DNA from: an uncultured Methylococcaceae bacterium
Lineage (GTDB): Bacteria > Pseudomonadota > Gammaproteobacteria > Methylococcales > Methylomonadaceae
Assembly (NCBI GenBank): GCA_913056195.1
Contig: CAJXMF010000021.1
Location: 1-40,541 of the forward strand
Length of the DNA stretch: 40,541 nt
Reading direction: 5' to 3'
The position numbers were made by a program, and so were the translations under genes. Each line of letters opens with the position of its first letter. The stretch's first letter is position 1. The notes under the pieces were generated by a model that worked only from the letters and a program-made list of their open reading frames with translations, searched no databases and was not told the DNA's origin. This document shows, piece by piece, positions 9,221 to 17,872 of this stretch.

Positions 9221-9377
9221 TGTAGGAGCGGCTTTAGCCGCGATGGCGGCAGCTATGTTACAGGAATTGGTCTATCTTGTGCTCCCAAATTCCATTGGAG
9301 AATACACCGCCATGCGACAAGCTAAACGACGCGAAGCGGAGCTTCTAAACCAGGCATTCCCAAACAGAGTTTGGGAA
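9221..9377. repeat. REP-like composite of hairpins
   Basis: It begins with TGTAGGAGCGGCTTTAGCCG (9221-9240), the head of a REP-type motif I know from many gammaproteobacteria. Further nested arms follow: ATGGCGG (9243-9249) with CCGCCAT (9307-9313), GAAGC-gga-GCTTC (9333-9345), and a perfect 9-bp stem TTCCCAAAC-aga-GTTTGGGAA (9357-9377). A 67-codon frame runs through it but starts at a non-ATG codon and is best explained by the repeat. Such elements are typically intergenic and multi-copy; only one copy is visible here. Confidence 0.6.
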
Positions 9378-9558
9378 CGAGAAATGCAGCACAGCCTGTT
9401 GCTTGATCGTGCTTAAATAAAGCCATTTTTCCCTGCATTTTTAATCATGTTATGATAAAAGCTTTATTTTTTCAGAGGTCGTCGGCGCGCCTGAATGCAT
9501 CAAGTTGATGGTGCTTTGCCAGCGTATGTGATGTCACTCTTTGAATGTCTTGAACTCG

Positions 9559-9583
9559 AAAGGGGCATGATGCCCCTTTTTTT
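9559..9583 (+). terminator. Intrinsic terminator immediately before aroK
   Basis: GGGGCAT-GAT-GCCCC forms a GC-rich stem flanked by AAA on the left and a run of seven T on the right. Its end is only 9 bases from the aroK ATG. No gene ending just upstream explains it. The hairpin is almost identical to the terminator following pilQ in this window, suggesting an origin as the pilQ-aroK boundary. Confidence 0.8.
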
Positions 9584-9592
9584 GTAACGACC

Positions 9593-10120
9593 ATGCGGAT
9601 GAAACAGGCGAATAATATTTATCTGATCGGATTGATGGGGGCGGGTAAAACGACGATGGGCAAAAAGCTGGCGCAGGCGTTGCAGTGGCCATTTTACGAC
9701 AGCGACCGCGTCATCGAAGAAACAACCGGCGTCAGTATTCCCATGATCTTTGAGTATGAAGGCGAGGACGGTTTTAGAGACCGCGAGCAGGAAATCATAG
9801 GCTATCTGACCGGTCTGGATGATATTGTGATGGCAACCGGTGGCGGTGCCATTTTACGCCCGGAGAATCGGCAAAAGTTGCAACAAAATGGCTTTGTTGT
9901 TTATCTTGAATGCTCAATAGAGCGCATTTTACAGCGGACACGGCGCGATACTCAGCGTCCTTTGCTACAGACCGAAAATCCGCGTCAACGTTTGGAACAG
10001 CTTTTGCAGGAACGCGAGCCGTTGTATCGTGAGTGTGCTGATTTTAGCGTCGATACCGGTATAATGCAGAGTAAAGCTGCGCTTAAAGCGATTTTAACCG
10101 AATATAAAAAGTACGGATAA
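9593..10120 (+). CDS. aroK: Shikimate kinase
   Basis: A cytoplasmic kinase of 175 residues that phosphorylates shikimate with ATP in aromatic amino acid synthesis. It shows the P-loop GLMGAGKTT (13-21), the substrate-binding D-S-D region ([10 protein letters not shown]), GFRDREQE and ATGGGAIL (about 82), and the lid Arg region RDTQRPLL. Length is normal for AroK. Two in-frame ATGs (9593, 9599) are possible; neither has a Shine-Dalgarno because a terminator sits right upstream. aroB follows after one base, so both are surely co-transcribed. Confidence 0.95.
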   Translation: MRMKQANNIYLIGLMGAGKTTMGKKLAQALQWPFYDSDRVIEETTGVSIPMIFEYEGEDGFRDREQEIIGYLTGLDDIVMATGGGAILRPENRQKLQQNGFVVYLECSIERILQRTRRDTQRPLLQTENPRQRLEQLLQEREPLYRECADFSVDTGIMQSKAALKAILTEYKKYG

Positions 10121-10121
10121 C

Positions 10122-11204
10122 ATGAAGCTCCTGCACGTTGACCTTAAAGACCGATCGTATTCGATATATATTGGCCCGGGCTTGTTACAGAACGCCGATT
10201 TATTGACCGGGCATATTCGCGCCAGTCAAGTTCTTGTCGTGACCAATGAAACCATTGCGCCGCTTTATCTGGATACGATAAAAAACAGTTTGCATGGATT
10301 TCAGGTCGAAACCGTAATCTTGCCGGATGGCGAGCAATTCAAGACGCTGGCTTATGTCGAAAAAATATTCGATCAATTGTTGCGTGCAAAATTCAGCCGC
10401 AATGCGACGTTAATTGCATTAGGCGGCGGTGTTATCGGGGATATGGGCGGCTTTGCGGCGGCTTGTTATCAGCGCGGTATCGCCTTTATTCAGATTCCGA
10501 CCACGCTGTTGGCGCAAGTTGACTCCTCTGTCGGCGGCAAAACCGGCGTCAATCATCCGTTGGGCAAGAATATGATTGGGGCTTTTTATCAGCCGCAATG
10601 TGTGATTGCGGCGACAGATGTATTGAAAACACTTGATGACAGGCAGTTGTCTGCAGGGCTGGCTGAGGTCATTAAGTATGGTTTGATTCGGGACCTGCCT
10701 TTTTTTGAATGGCTGGAACAAAATATATCTGCACTGGTTGCGGGCGATGATGAGGCGATGAGCTATGCCATTGAGCGTTCTTGTCAAAACAAGGCCGAGG
10801 TCGTGGCCGAAGATGAGTTCGAAGCTGGTGTGCGGGCGACCTTGAATTTAGGCCATACCTTTGGACATGCGATTGAAACGGGCATGGGCTATGGTCGCTA
10901 TTTACACGGTGAAGCAGTCGCTATCGGCACCTGTTTTGCAGCCGATTTGTCGCGCCGTCTGGGCTGGTTGAAGGATAACGATGTTGACAGAATTTTAAAT
11001 CTGTTTCGGGCGGCGAGATTACCGGTCGATTCACCGGAAACGATGACGACCGAACAATACCTGGATTTGATGGCGGTAGACAAGAAAAATATTGATGGCA
11101 AAATCCGGGTGATTTTGTTGGAAGCATTGGGAAAATCGACCTTACCCCTTAATATAGAAACCTCAACTCTGAAGGAAACGCTGGATAGCTATGCCGGAAA
11201 ATGA
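10122..11204 (+). CDS. aroB: 3-dehydroquinate synthase
   Basis: A cytoplasmic NAD+- and metal-dependent enzyme of 360 residues that converts DAHP to 3-dehydroquinate, the second shikimate-pathway step. The nucleotide site [14 protein letters not shown] (about 100-113), the [21 protein letters not shown] stretch, the Lys of [10 protein letters not shown], and the metal-ligand motifs [10 protein letters not shown] and LHGEAVAIG are all present. It is coupled to aroK upstream and overlaps the downstream damX-like gene by 14 bases, the gamma-proteobacterial aroK-aroB-damX order. Confidence 0.97.
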   Translation: MKLLHVDLKDRSYSIYIGPGLLQNADLLTGHIRASQVLVVTNETIAPLYLDTIKNSLHGFQVETVILPDGEQFKTLAYVEKIFDQLLRAKFSRNATLIALGGGVIGDMGGFAAACYQRGIAFIQIPTTLLAQVDSSVGGKTGVNHPLGKNMIGAFYQPQCVIAATDVLKTLDDRQLSAGLAEVIKYGLIRDLPFFEWLEQNISALVAGDDEAMSYAIERSCQNKAEVVAEDEFEAGVRATLNLGHTFGHAIETGMGYGRYLHGEAVAIGTCFAADLSRRLGWLKDNDVDRILNLFRAARLPVDSPETMTTEQYLDLMAVDKKNIDGKIRVILLEALGKSTLPLNIETSTLKETLDSYAGK

Positions 11205-12801
11205 TGATGTCGTTTATCATTCAGCAGACCGAGAAAGTCGTCAGACAGTCGATGATATTCATCGTTTGATTACTTTAGAGCGCTCTCAGAAACTCGATTT
11301 ATTGATGCATTTGATCAATAACTTGAGCCAGCCTCTGGTGATCTGTGGGCCGGAAGGCATCGGTAAAACGACCTTGCTGGATGAATTGCAGACGCATCAA
11401 CACGCGCATTGGCGTATTTGTCGCATCGAAGGCTCGGCTCATTTGAGTTTTGAGCGTTTAAGTGAACAACTCGCACAGCAGCTTGCCGATGTGGCGGGAG
11501 AAAGCCTGAGTGATAAACTTGGCAATTTAGATGAGACGCCACAAAAAGTCGTTTGGATTATTGATAATGCCGGCTTACTCGTACCGGGATTGATCAGCAG
11601 CCTGATTCAGATTGCCCGCCCGCATGATTGTTTGCGTTTGGTGTTGGTATTGACGCATGATGAGCTACATCTAAAAAACAGCTCCGACCCCGATATCAGT
11701 AATTGTCACTTGATCGAGATACCGCCATTGAGTATTCAGCATTACACCGCATTTCTGCAAAATTTATCGGCAGGCCGAGGTGCGATGATTTCGTTTAATG
11801 CTATCAATGACGGCCTGGTTGAAAACCTGTACAAGAAAACCCATGGTATTCCGGGGAAAATTATCGCGGAATTGCCACGTTTATCACAATACAAGCCGGT
11901 TTCATCACTGGCTTGGGGCGGCAGTGCCTTAATCGTGGCTGGCCTGGTCGTTGCCGGCGGATTGATGTATTTCAACAAGCCTGAAACGACCACAAAACAA
12001 GCGACCGATATATCAGATACCCTGTATAAAAAACAACCGGTCGATATTTCTGTGTCTACGCCGGTGGTTCAACCTGCGGTCAGCCCCGCACCTGTACGTC
12101 AACCCAAACCTGTGATCAAGCGCGCGAATTTCGCGGATGAGCCGGCTAAATCAGTCGTTCGACCTAAACCGATTCAGCTTTTGGTTACTGCATCTGATGA
12201 CGCTAATAATCATCAAAACAACAAGGTGACTCAAACGGCCGTTGCGGCGAAAAGTGATGTTGCGTTGCCGATAACAACGCAACAAAAAACACAAACGGTT
12301 GCGTTACAAAATACAGCGGCGAAGCCCGTTGAAACAGCACCGCGTGTCGCGCAAAACCATCAAGCTGAAAAACCTGAACCACCGAAAAAGGCTGAGAAAC
12401 CGGCTGATAAGACCGCAACTCAACAAAAACCTGCACCTGACAAAGCGCAGAAACCGACAGAGGATACGCCGACGACGGTGGTGAAAAAATCCTCTCCAAA
12501 ACTTGAGACTGCGGTAGCCCAGCTTACGGGTAAGGATTGGTTGAAAAGCCGAAATCCAAAACATTACACCTTACAGATCATGGTGTTATCGCAGCAAAAA
12601 AGCGCCGAAAAGTTAATCGGTAACTATCCGTCGCAGCAACAAAACATGCATTATTTTGCTGTACGCAAAAAAGGTACAACGAAATATGTGGTGGTACTAG
12701 GCGATTACCCCAGTCGCTCGGCGGCCAAAAGAGCGCGTAAACATTTGCCCAAGCCGCTGTCAAAAGCCTGGATTCGATCATTTCGGGTTTTACAGAAATA
12801 A
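11191..12801 (+). CDS. damX: DamX-like AAA/SPOR cell-division protein
   Basis: An inner-membrane protein of 536 residues. The N-terminal cytoplasmic AAA/GspA-like domain has a Walker [10 protein letters not shown] (about 54-62) and a Walker B-like VVWIIDNAG. One membrane helix follows at about 240-260. A long Pro/Lys/Ala-rich, disordered periplasmic linker (about 270-450) leads to a C-terminal SPOR domain (about 454-536), which in this family binds denuded septal peptidoglycan. DamX in E. coli localises to the division site; E. coli DamX itself has a degenerate ATPase part. Gene order after aroB supports the call. Confidence 0.87.
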   Translation: MPENDDVVYHSADRESRQTVDDIHRLITLERSQKLDLLMHLINNLSQPLVICGPEGIGKTTLLDELQTHQHAHWRICRIEGSAHLSFERLSEQLAQQLADVAGESLSDKLGNLDETPQKVVWIIDNAGLLVPGLISSLIQIARPHDCLRLVLVLTHDELHLKNSSDPDISNCHLIEIPPLSIQHYTAFLQNLSAGRGAMISFNAINDGLVENLYKKTHGIPGKIIAELPRLSQYKPVSSLAWGGSALIVAGLVVAGGLMYFNKPETTTKQATDISDTLYKKQPVDISVSTPVVQPAVSPAPVRQPKPVIKRANFADEPAKSVVRPKPIQLLVTASDDANNHQNNKVTQTAVAAKSDVALPITTQQKTQTVALQNTAAKPVETAPRVAQNHQAEKPEPPKKAEKPADKTATQQKPAPDKAQKPTEDTPTTVVKKSSPKLETAVAQLTGKDWLKSRNPKHYTLQIMVLSQQKSAEKLIGNYPSQQQNMHYFAVRKKGTTKYVVVLGDYPSRSAAKRARKHLPKPLSKAWIRSFRVLQK

Positions 12802-12854
12802 CAGCAGCAGGCGAGTTTAACCTGCTTCCTCTTGACTTAACTTCCTGAAAACAC

Positions 12855-13919
12855 ATGACAGATTTAAAAAACGATATTTTTTTGAAAGCCTTGTTAAAAC
12901 AGCCGGTTGACAAAACACCGGTTTGGATGATGCGCCAGGCCGGCCGTTATTTGCCCGAGTATCGGCAGGTCAGAGCCAAGGCCGGCAGCTTCCTTAATTT
13001 ATGTACTAACCCCGAGTTGGCGTGCGAGGTCACACTGCAGCCTGTAGAACGCTTTGATTTTGACGCGGCGATTTTGTTTTCCGATATCTTGACCATCCCC
13101 GATGCCATGGGGCTGGGGCTTTATTTTTCCGAAGGCGAGGGGCCAAAGTTTGAGCGCCCGGTACGGACGCGCGCCGATATCGAAAAATTGCCGATTCCAG
13201 ACCCGGCTACAGATTTACGTTATGTTCCCGATGCCGTCAGTTTGATTCGGAAAGAATTAAATGGCCGGGTGCCGTTAATCGGTTTTTCCGGCAGTCCCTG
13301 GACGCTGGCAACCTATATGGTGGAAGGTGGCAGCAGCAAAAGTTTTCAAACAGTCAAAGCGATGCTGTTTGAACAGCCTGAATTGATGCACCAGATGCTG
13401 GACAAACTGGCGCGGTCGGTCGCCGCCTATCTGAATGCGCAAATCGAAGCCGGCGTCCAGGCTATCATGTTATTTGACACTTGGGGCGGTGTACTCAGCA
13501 CTGAAGATTATCGGGATTTCTCGCTGAACTACGCCAGGCAGGTACGGGCATTATTAAACACCGAGCGAGATGGTCAACACATTCCAACTGTCTTGTTTTC
13601 CAAGGGCGGCGGTCTGTGGCTGGAGATGATGGCCGATGCCGGTTATGACGCCTTGGGGTTGGATTGGCAGACCGATATTGCTCAGGCCAGACAGCGCGTA
13701 GGTGATAAAGTTGCCTTGCAAGGCAACTTGGATCCGATTGCACTGTATGCCAATCCGGAAGTGATTCGGCAAAAAGTAGGAACGATTCTGGAAAAATATG
13801 GCAGCGGCTCGGGTCATGTGTTCAATCTGGGACATGGCATTTTACCGGATGCTAATCCTGAACATGTCAAAGCCATGGTCGATGCCGTGCATGAATTGAG
13901 TCCGCAGTATCATCAATGA
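12855..13919 (+). CDS. hemE: Uroporphyrinogen decarboxylase
   Basis: A cofactor-free cytoplasmic enzyme of 354 residues that decarboxylates uroporphyrinogen III to coproporphyrinogen III in heme synthesis. The family signature [16 protein letters not shown] (about 21-36) contains the substrate-binding Arg residues, and [17 protein letters not shown] and FDTWGG mark the barrel core. It follows the damX-like gene by 53 bases; a weak stem (AGCAGG/CCTGCT, 12806-12826) lies between them without a T-run, so read-through from the aro operon is possible. Confidence 0.97.
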   Translation: MTDLKNDIFLKALLKQPVDKTPVWMMRQAGRYLPEYRQVRAKAGSFLNLCTNPELACEVTLQPVERFDFDAAILFSDILTIPDAMGLGLYFSEGEGPKFERPVRTRADIEKLPIPDPATDLRYVPDAVSLIRKELNGRVPLIGFSGSPWTLATYMVEGGSSKSFQTVKAMLFEQPELMHQMLDKLARSVAAYLNAQIEAGVQAIMLFDTWGGVLSTEDYRDFSLNYARQVRALLNTERDGQHIPTVLFSKGGGLWLEMMADAGYDALGLDWQTDIAQARQRVGDKVALQGNLDPIALYANPEVIRQKVGTILEKYGSGSGHVFNLGHGILPDANPEHVKAMVDAVHELSPQYHQ

Positions 13920-13979
13920 TATTGGGTGCGTATGGCATGCGGCTATGGTCTGTTATGTGCTGAATTGAGGAGAAATGCC

Positions 13980-14183
13980 ATGAAATTGAAAGTTGTCGTA
14001 CATGAAGCGGAAGAAGGCGGGTATTGGGCGGAAGTGCCGTCTATTCCTGGTTGTGCAACTCAAGGCGAAACCTTCGACGAATTGTTGAGTAATCTATACG
14101 AAGCAGTAGAAGGGTGTTTGTCTGTAGATGTTCAAGATATCTCAGTTTCTGAAAAAGATAAGGTAATGGAGATAGCCGTTTGA
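13980..14183 (+). CDS. hicB: HicB-family antitoxin
   Basis: A 67-residue protein with the partial RNase-H-like HicB fold: the VVVHEAEEGGYWAEVPSIPGCATQGET core and the DELLSNLYEAVEGCL helix are typical. The ATG at 13980 is chosen over an upstream in-frame ATG (13932) because GAGGAGA at 13967-13973 sits at ideal spacing. It would neutralise the HicA ribonuclease encoded directly after it, and in related pairs it may also repress the promoter. The order antitoxin-then-toxin is common in one HicBA subgroup. The usual C-terminal DNA-binding domain is absent, as in short HicB forms. Confidence 0.88.
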   Translation: MKLKVVVHEAEEGGYWAEVPSIPGCATQGETFDELLSNLYEAVEGCLSVDVQDISVSEKDKVMEIAV

Positions 14184-14386
14184 AATCAATCAGCGGTAAG
14201 AAATTCTGCAAGCTTATTGAAAGAAAAGGCTGGGAATTGACGCGGATAAACGGAAGCCATCATATTTATGCTAAAGCTGGAGAGGTTGCACGCTTTTCTG
14301 TTCCTGTCCATGGGAGTGCACCGTTGAAAATCGGTTTACAGCGACATTTGATGAAAATCGCCAGGATTGAAGAAGATGAATTATAA
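14180..14386 (+). CDS. hicA: HicA-family mRNA interferase toxin
   Basis: A 68-residue HicA toxin with a double-stranded-RNA-binding-like fold. The catalytic His lies in NGSHHIYAK (about 25-33), followed by the VPVHGSAPLKIGLQRHLMKIA segment typical of the family. Translation starts at TTG, overlapping the hicB stop (TTGA), so toxin synthesis is probably coupled to and weaker than that of the antitoxin. Cleavage of mRNA or tmRNA is family knowledge. The pair interrupts the housekeeping region between hemE and def and is probably an insertion. Confidence 0.88.
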   Translation: MKSISGKKFCKLIERKGWELTRINGSHHIYAKAGEVARFSVPVHGSAPLKIGLQRHLMKIARIEEDEL

Positions 14387-14600
14387 GCCAGCACATCACA
14401 AGGCGCTGTACCGAGTGGCAATTCCGTTAGCGCTCCATTTTACCGCCGGAGAGCTTACCGTGATGAGAATAGCTTGAAAATGGAACTTTCTGACACGCTG
14501 TGTGCTCTTTTTCTAAACTTGTCGATTGTATTGTAAGTATGCGGTTAAGACGCAAATCGACTAAAATTGCCGTCCAAAAATAGATTTAACCGGAGTCAGG

Positions 14601-15113
14601 GTGAGTATTTTAACGATTTTAGAATTTCCAGATAAACGGCTCAGAACCGTGGCCAAGCCTGTCGAAAACGTCGATGATACGATTCGCAAACTGGTCGATG
14701 ATATGCTGGAAACCATGTATGAATCCAAAGGGGTCGGTCTTGCCGCCACCCAGATTAATGTCCACAAACGGGTGATTGTGATGGACACCAGTGAAGATAA
14801 GGATGCCCCCTTGTGTCTGATTAACCCGGAGATCATCGAAAAAGATGGGGTTGAAGAATCGGAAGAAGGCTGTTTGTCGGTGCCAGGCTTCTATGAAAAG
14901 GTACAGCGTGCCGAACATATTAAAGTCAGGGCGTTAGATAAAAACGGCGAGTCGTTCGAACTGGAAGCGAAAGAATTGTTGGCCGTCTGTATCCAACATG
15001 AAATGGATCATCTGCAAGGCAAGTTGTTCGTGGATTATCTGTCGCCGTTGAAAAGAAAGCGCATTAAAGAGAAATTGGAAAAAATTCATAAACAGCAACG
15101 GAAAGGCGGATGA
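14601..15113 (+). CDS. def: Peptide deformylase
   Basis: A metalloenzyme of 170 residues that removes the N-formyl group from new proteins. All three motifs are present: GVGLAATQ (about 45), EGCLSVPG with the metal-binding Cys, and QHEMDHLQG with the two His ligands and catalytic Glu. The start is GTG, with GGAG at 14592-14595. It overlaps fmt by 4 bases (ATGA); fmt adds the formyl group that def later removes, and the def-fmt pair is a classic operon. Confidence 0.97.
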   Translation: MSILTILEFPDKRLRTVAKPVENVDDTIRKLVDDMLETMYESKGVGLAATQINVHKRVIVMDTSEDKDAPLCLINPEIIEKDGVEESEEGCLSVPGFYEKVQRAEHIKVRALDKNGESFELEAKELLAVCIQHEMDHLQGKLFVDYLSPLKRKRIKEKLEKIHKQQRKGG

Positions 15114-16036
15114 AAATAATCTTTGCTGGAACGCCCGATTTTGCCGTTCCAACCTTAAACATGTTGTTGCAATCTGAACACCAGGTCTGTGCGGTTTATA
15201 CCCAGCCTGACCGGCCTGCGGGACGGGGACGGAAATTAACCCCCAGCCCGGTCAAACAGGCGGCGATTGACGCCGGTGTGCCGGTTTATCAGCCGCTTGA
15301 TTTTAAACATGAAGCGGATCGACTGGATTTGCAGGCACTGCAGGCCGACTTGATGGTTGTCGTCGCTTATGGCCTGATTTTGCCACAAATGGTACTCGAT
15401 ACACCACGCCTGGGTTGTATCAATGTACATGCCTCATTGTTGCCGCGTTGGCGCGGTGCAGCACCGATTCAGCGGGCATTGATGGCCGGTGATGAGGAAA
15501 CCGGCGTGACCATCATGCAAATCGTAAAAAAACTGGATGCCGGCGATATGTTGCATAAAGAAGTCTGTCCGATTGATGAGCAGATCACCGCGGGCGAATT
15601 GCACAACAAACTGGCGCAACTCGGCGCAGAAGGCTTACAAAAGATTTTGCCGCAAATTGAGGCACAATCACTTGCGCCGAAACCGCAGGATGAATCGCTT
15701 GTGACGTATGCTGAAAAATTACAAAAAGCGGAAGCCGAGCTGGACTGGACGCAGCCTGCGCGGGTGTTGAATCGCAAAATCCGTGGCTTGAATCCCTGGC
15801 CGGTAGCACAGACACATTATCAAGGCAAGCCCTTGAGAATCTGGCGGGCCGAGGTTATCAATGACGCCTGTGAGCAGACACCGGGTGTGATAGTAAGCCA
15901 CGGTAAACACGTCGATGTCGCGACCGGTGACGGCTGGTTGCGCTTGCAGGAAGTTCAGTTGCCCAGTGGTAAACGCATGCCGACTCATGCCTTTAAGAAT
16001 GCGCATAATCTTGATGCGGTTACACTGGGTGTTTGA
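15110..16036 (+). CDS. fmt: Methionyl-tRNA formyltransferase
   Basis: A cytoplasmic enzyme of 308 residues that formylates initiator Met-tRNA using 10-formyl-THF. The N-terminal formyltransferase domain has [10 protein letters not shown], the catalytic [18 protein letters not shown] (Asn/His, about 105-122) and the Asp in LDAGDML; the C-terminal OB-like domain binds tRNA. It is translationally coupled to def upstream and to rsmB downstream (TGATG overlap). Confidence 0.97.
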   Translation: MKIIFAGTPDFAVPTLNMLLQSEHQVCAVYTQPDRPAGRGRKLTPSPVKQAAIDAGVPVYQPLDFKHEADRLDLQALQADLMVVVAYGLILPQMVLDTPRLGCINVHASLLPRWRGAAPIQRALMAGDEETGVTIMQIVKKLDAGDMLHKEVCPIDEQITAGELHNKLAQLGAEGLQKILPQIEAQSLAPKPQDESLVTYAEKLQKAEAELDWTQPARVLNRKIRGLNPWPVAQTHYQGKPLRIWRAEVINDACEQTPGVIVSHGKHVDVATGDGWLRLQEVQLPSGKRMPTHAFKNAHNLDAVTLGV

Positions 16037-17334
16037 TGCCTGAACAGAACAATGCCCGTCAGCTCGCGGTAAAGGTGTTGCAGGCGGTGATCGGTGATGG
16101 CCAGTCGCTGACTGAAGCATTTGCTGTTTTTTTACCCCGGATACCCCCGTCGCAGCGAGGTTTTGTTCAGGCCTTGTGCTATGGCGTCTGCCGTGACTAC
16201 CTGCGACTGCAATTTTTGTCGGAACAAATACTGGACAAACCGTTTCGTAAAAAAGACCTCGATATTCAATTGCTGCTGTTGACAGGGTTGTTTCAGTTGC
16301 GTTCGATGCGGGTCAAACCCCATGCGGCCGTGGCCGAAACCGTAGCCGCCGTTGGCCGCAAACGTTGGGCAAAAGCGGTTGTTAATGCCGTGTTGCGACA
16401 CTATTTGCGGGAACAGGCGGCGCTGGAAAGCGCGGCAGACAAGTCCTGGTGGAGCCAGTATTCGCACCCGGACTGGCTGATTGACCGGCTAAAACAGAAT
16501 TGGGGGAAACAAACCGAGACCATTTTACAGGCCAATAACCAGCCCGGCCCAATGAGCTTGCGGGTCAATTTAGGACGGATAAGCCGTGAAGACTATTTGG
16601 CTCTATTAGCGGCAGAAAATATTCCGGCCGAACCGCTGACTGCAGTTGACAGCGGCATTGTCCTGACACAGGCGCTTGCGGTCGAGCAATTGCCCGGGTT
16701 TGCCGAAGGTCTGGTGTCGGTGCAAGATGGTGCTGCACAGCTGGCTGCGGTTTTATTAGATGTCGAGCCGGGAAATGCAGTATTGGATATGTGCGCCGCG
16801 CCCGGGGGAAAGACCGCTGCCATTTTGGAGCGGCAGCCGGATATCAAGCTTCTGGCGCTGGATATTTCCGACAAACGCTTAACGAAAGTCCAGGAAAATT
16901 TGACACGACTGAAATTACAGGCCGAATGCCAGTGCGCCGATGTCAGTCAGACGGGTGCCTGGTGTCGGCAGACTTATGATCGTATTTTGCTGGATGCCCC
17001 CTGTTCAGCAGTGGGCGTGATTCGACGCCACCCAGATATTAAACGATTGCGCCGTCCAGGCGATATCGAGACTTTGGCCGAAACCCAGCAGCAGATGCTG
17101 GAATTGGCCTGGCACGCACTAAAGCCGGGTGGTATTTTGCTTTATGCGACCTGTTCGGTGCTTAAACAGGAAAATGAACAGCAGCTTATCGGCTTTTTGG
17201 CACAACATGCCGATGCGACAGAATGGCCGCTTGATGTTGAGTGGGGTGTGGCGCAACAATCGGGGCGGCAGTTATTACCAGGTCAGCATTCGATGGATGG
17301 GTTTTATTATGCGCGGTTGCAAAAACGTCGCTAA
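16036..17334 (+). CDS. rsmB: 16S rRNA m5C967 methyltransferase
   Basis: A protein of 432 residues with an N-terminal NusB-like RNA-binding domain (about 1-140) and a C-terminal SAM-dependent methyltransferase domain: SAM motif VLDMCAAPGGKT, and the catalytic cysteines in DAPCSAVGVIRRHPDIK and YATCSV. It methylates cytosine 967 of 16S rRNA. The ATG at 16036 is preferred to the TTG one codon earlier because it overlaps the fmt stop in the usual TGATG coupling. The order def-fmt-rsmB is typical of gammaproteobacteria. Confidence 0.95.
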   Translation: MPEQNNARQLAVKVLQAVIGDGQSLTEAFAVFLPRIPPSQRGFVQALCYGVCRDYLRLQFLSEQILDKPFRKKDLDIQLLLLTGLFQLRSMRVKPHAAVAETVAAVGRKRWAKAVVNAVLRHYLREQAALESAADKSWWSQYSHPDWLIDRLKQNWGKQTETILQANNQPGPMSLRVNLGRISREDYLALLAAENIPAEPLTAVDSGIVLTQALAVEQLPGFAEGLVSVQDGAAQLAAVLLDVEPGNAVLDMCAAPGGKTAAILERQPDIKLLALDISDKRLTKVQENLTRLKLQAECQCADVSQTGAWCRQTYDRILLDAPCSAVGVIRRHPDIKRLRRPGDIETLAETQQQMLELAWHALKPGGILLYATCSVLKQENEQQLIGFLAQHADATEWPLDVEWGVAQQSGRQLLPGQHSMDGFYYARLQKRR

Positions 17335-17872
17335 AGCCGTGCTAATATGCGCTATTGGTTTACTGCCGCTTTCTGTCGATGCCGGTGGCTATGGCGTACA
17401 TGTGCGTTCTGTCGCAATCAGTCAATCTGATGCCGCAGACGCCTGGCAATTAAGCGTGCATCTGGATTTTCGTCTGAGTCAGGTGGCGACCGATGCGGTT
17501 TTGCATGGTGTGCCGCTCAGCTGGGAGGTTAAGCTGCGATGGCTCAAGGCACGGAAGCTCTGGTTAGATGAAATCCGTGTCGAAAAGGTTGTGCCCTTGA
17601 CCTTGCAATATCAGGCTTTACTCAATCAATTTGCCGTGCGGCGTGGCGATAAACCTGAGGTCGAGATGTTCGCCAGTCTGAATAATGCCCTGGCTGAAAT
17701 GTCTCGTTTGCAGGTGAATCTCAGCACGAGTGCTGTGAGCACAGAGGATAAAATAGCCATCAAGGTGGTATTTGACCGTGAAGCCTTGCCAACGCCGCTG
17801 CGACCGGAGGCCTGGCTCAGTCAGCAGTGGGATTTATCATCGGATTGGAGCGTATGGCCTTTTCAAAAATAA
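17309..17872 (+). CDS. DUF4390 secreted/membrane-anchored protein
   Basis: A protein of about 187 residues with a Lys-containing N-terminus and a hydrophobic signal segment (VLICAIGLLPLSVDA), then a beta-rich domain with VPLSWEVKLRW and PEVEMFASLNNALAEMSRLQV, characteristic of DUF4390. Function is unknown; it almost always sits between rsmB and the ntrY gene, as here. The frame extends upstream into rsmB; ATG 17309 is chosen because it places the signal peptide at the N-terminus (17297 is an alternative). It overlaps both neighbours, implying co-translation and perhaps a role with the NtrY sensor. Confidence 0.82.
   Translation: MRGCKNVAKAVLICAIGLLPLSVDAGGYGVHVRSVAISQSDAADAWQLSVHLDFRLSQVATDAVLHGVPLSWEVKLRWLKARKLWLDEIRVEKVVPLTLQYQALLNQFAVRRGDKPEVEMFASLNNALAEMSRLQVNLSTSAVSTEDKIAIKVVFDREALPTPLRPEAWLSQQWDLSSDWSVWPFQK

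Noticed and set aside
9213-9416. 67-codon plus-strand frame after the helicase gene
   Set aside because: It begins at a non-ATG codon and is made of REP-like hairpin sequence; no protein features.
9437-9583. Small RNA between a TATGAT box and the pre-aroK terminator
   Set aside because: No convincing -35 element and no match to a known RNA family; mentioned only as a possibility.
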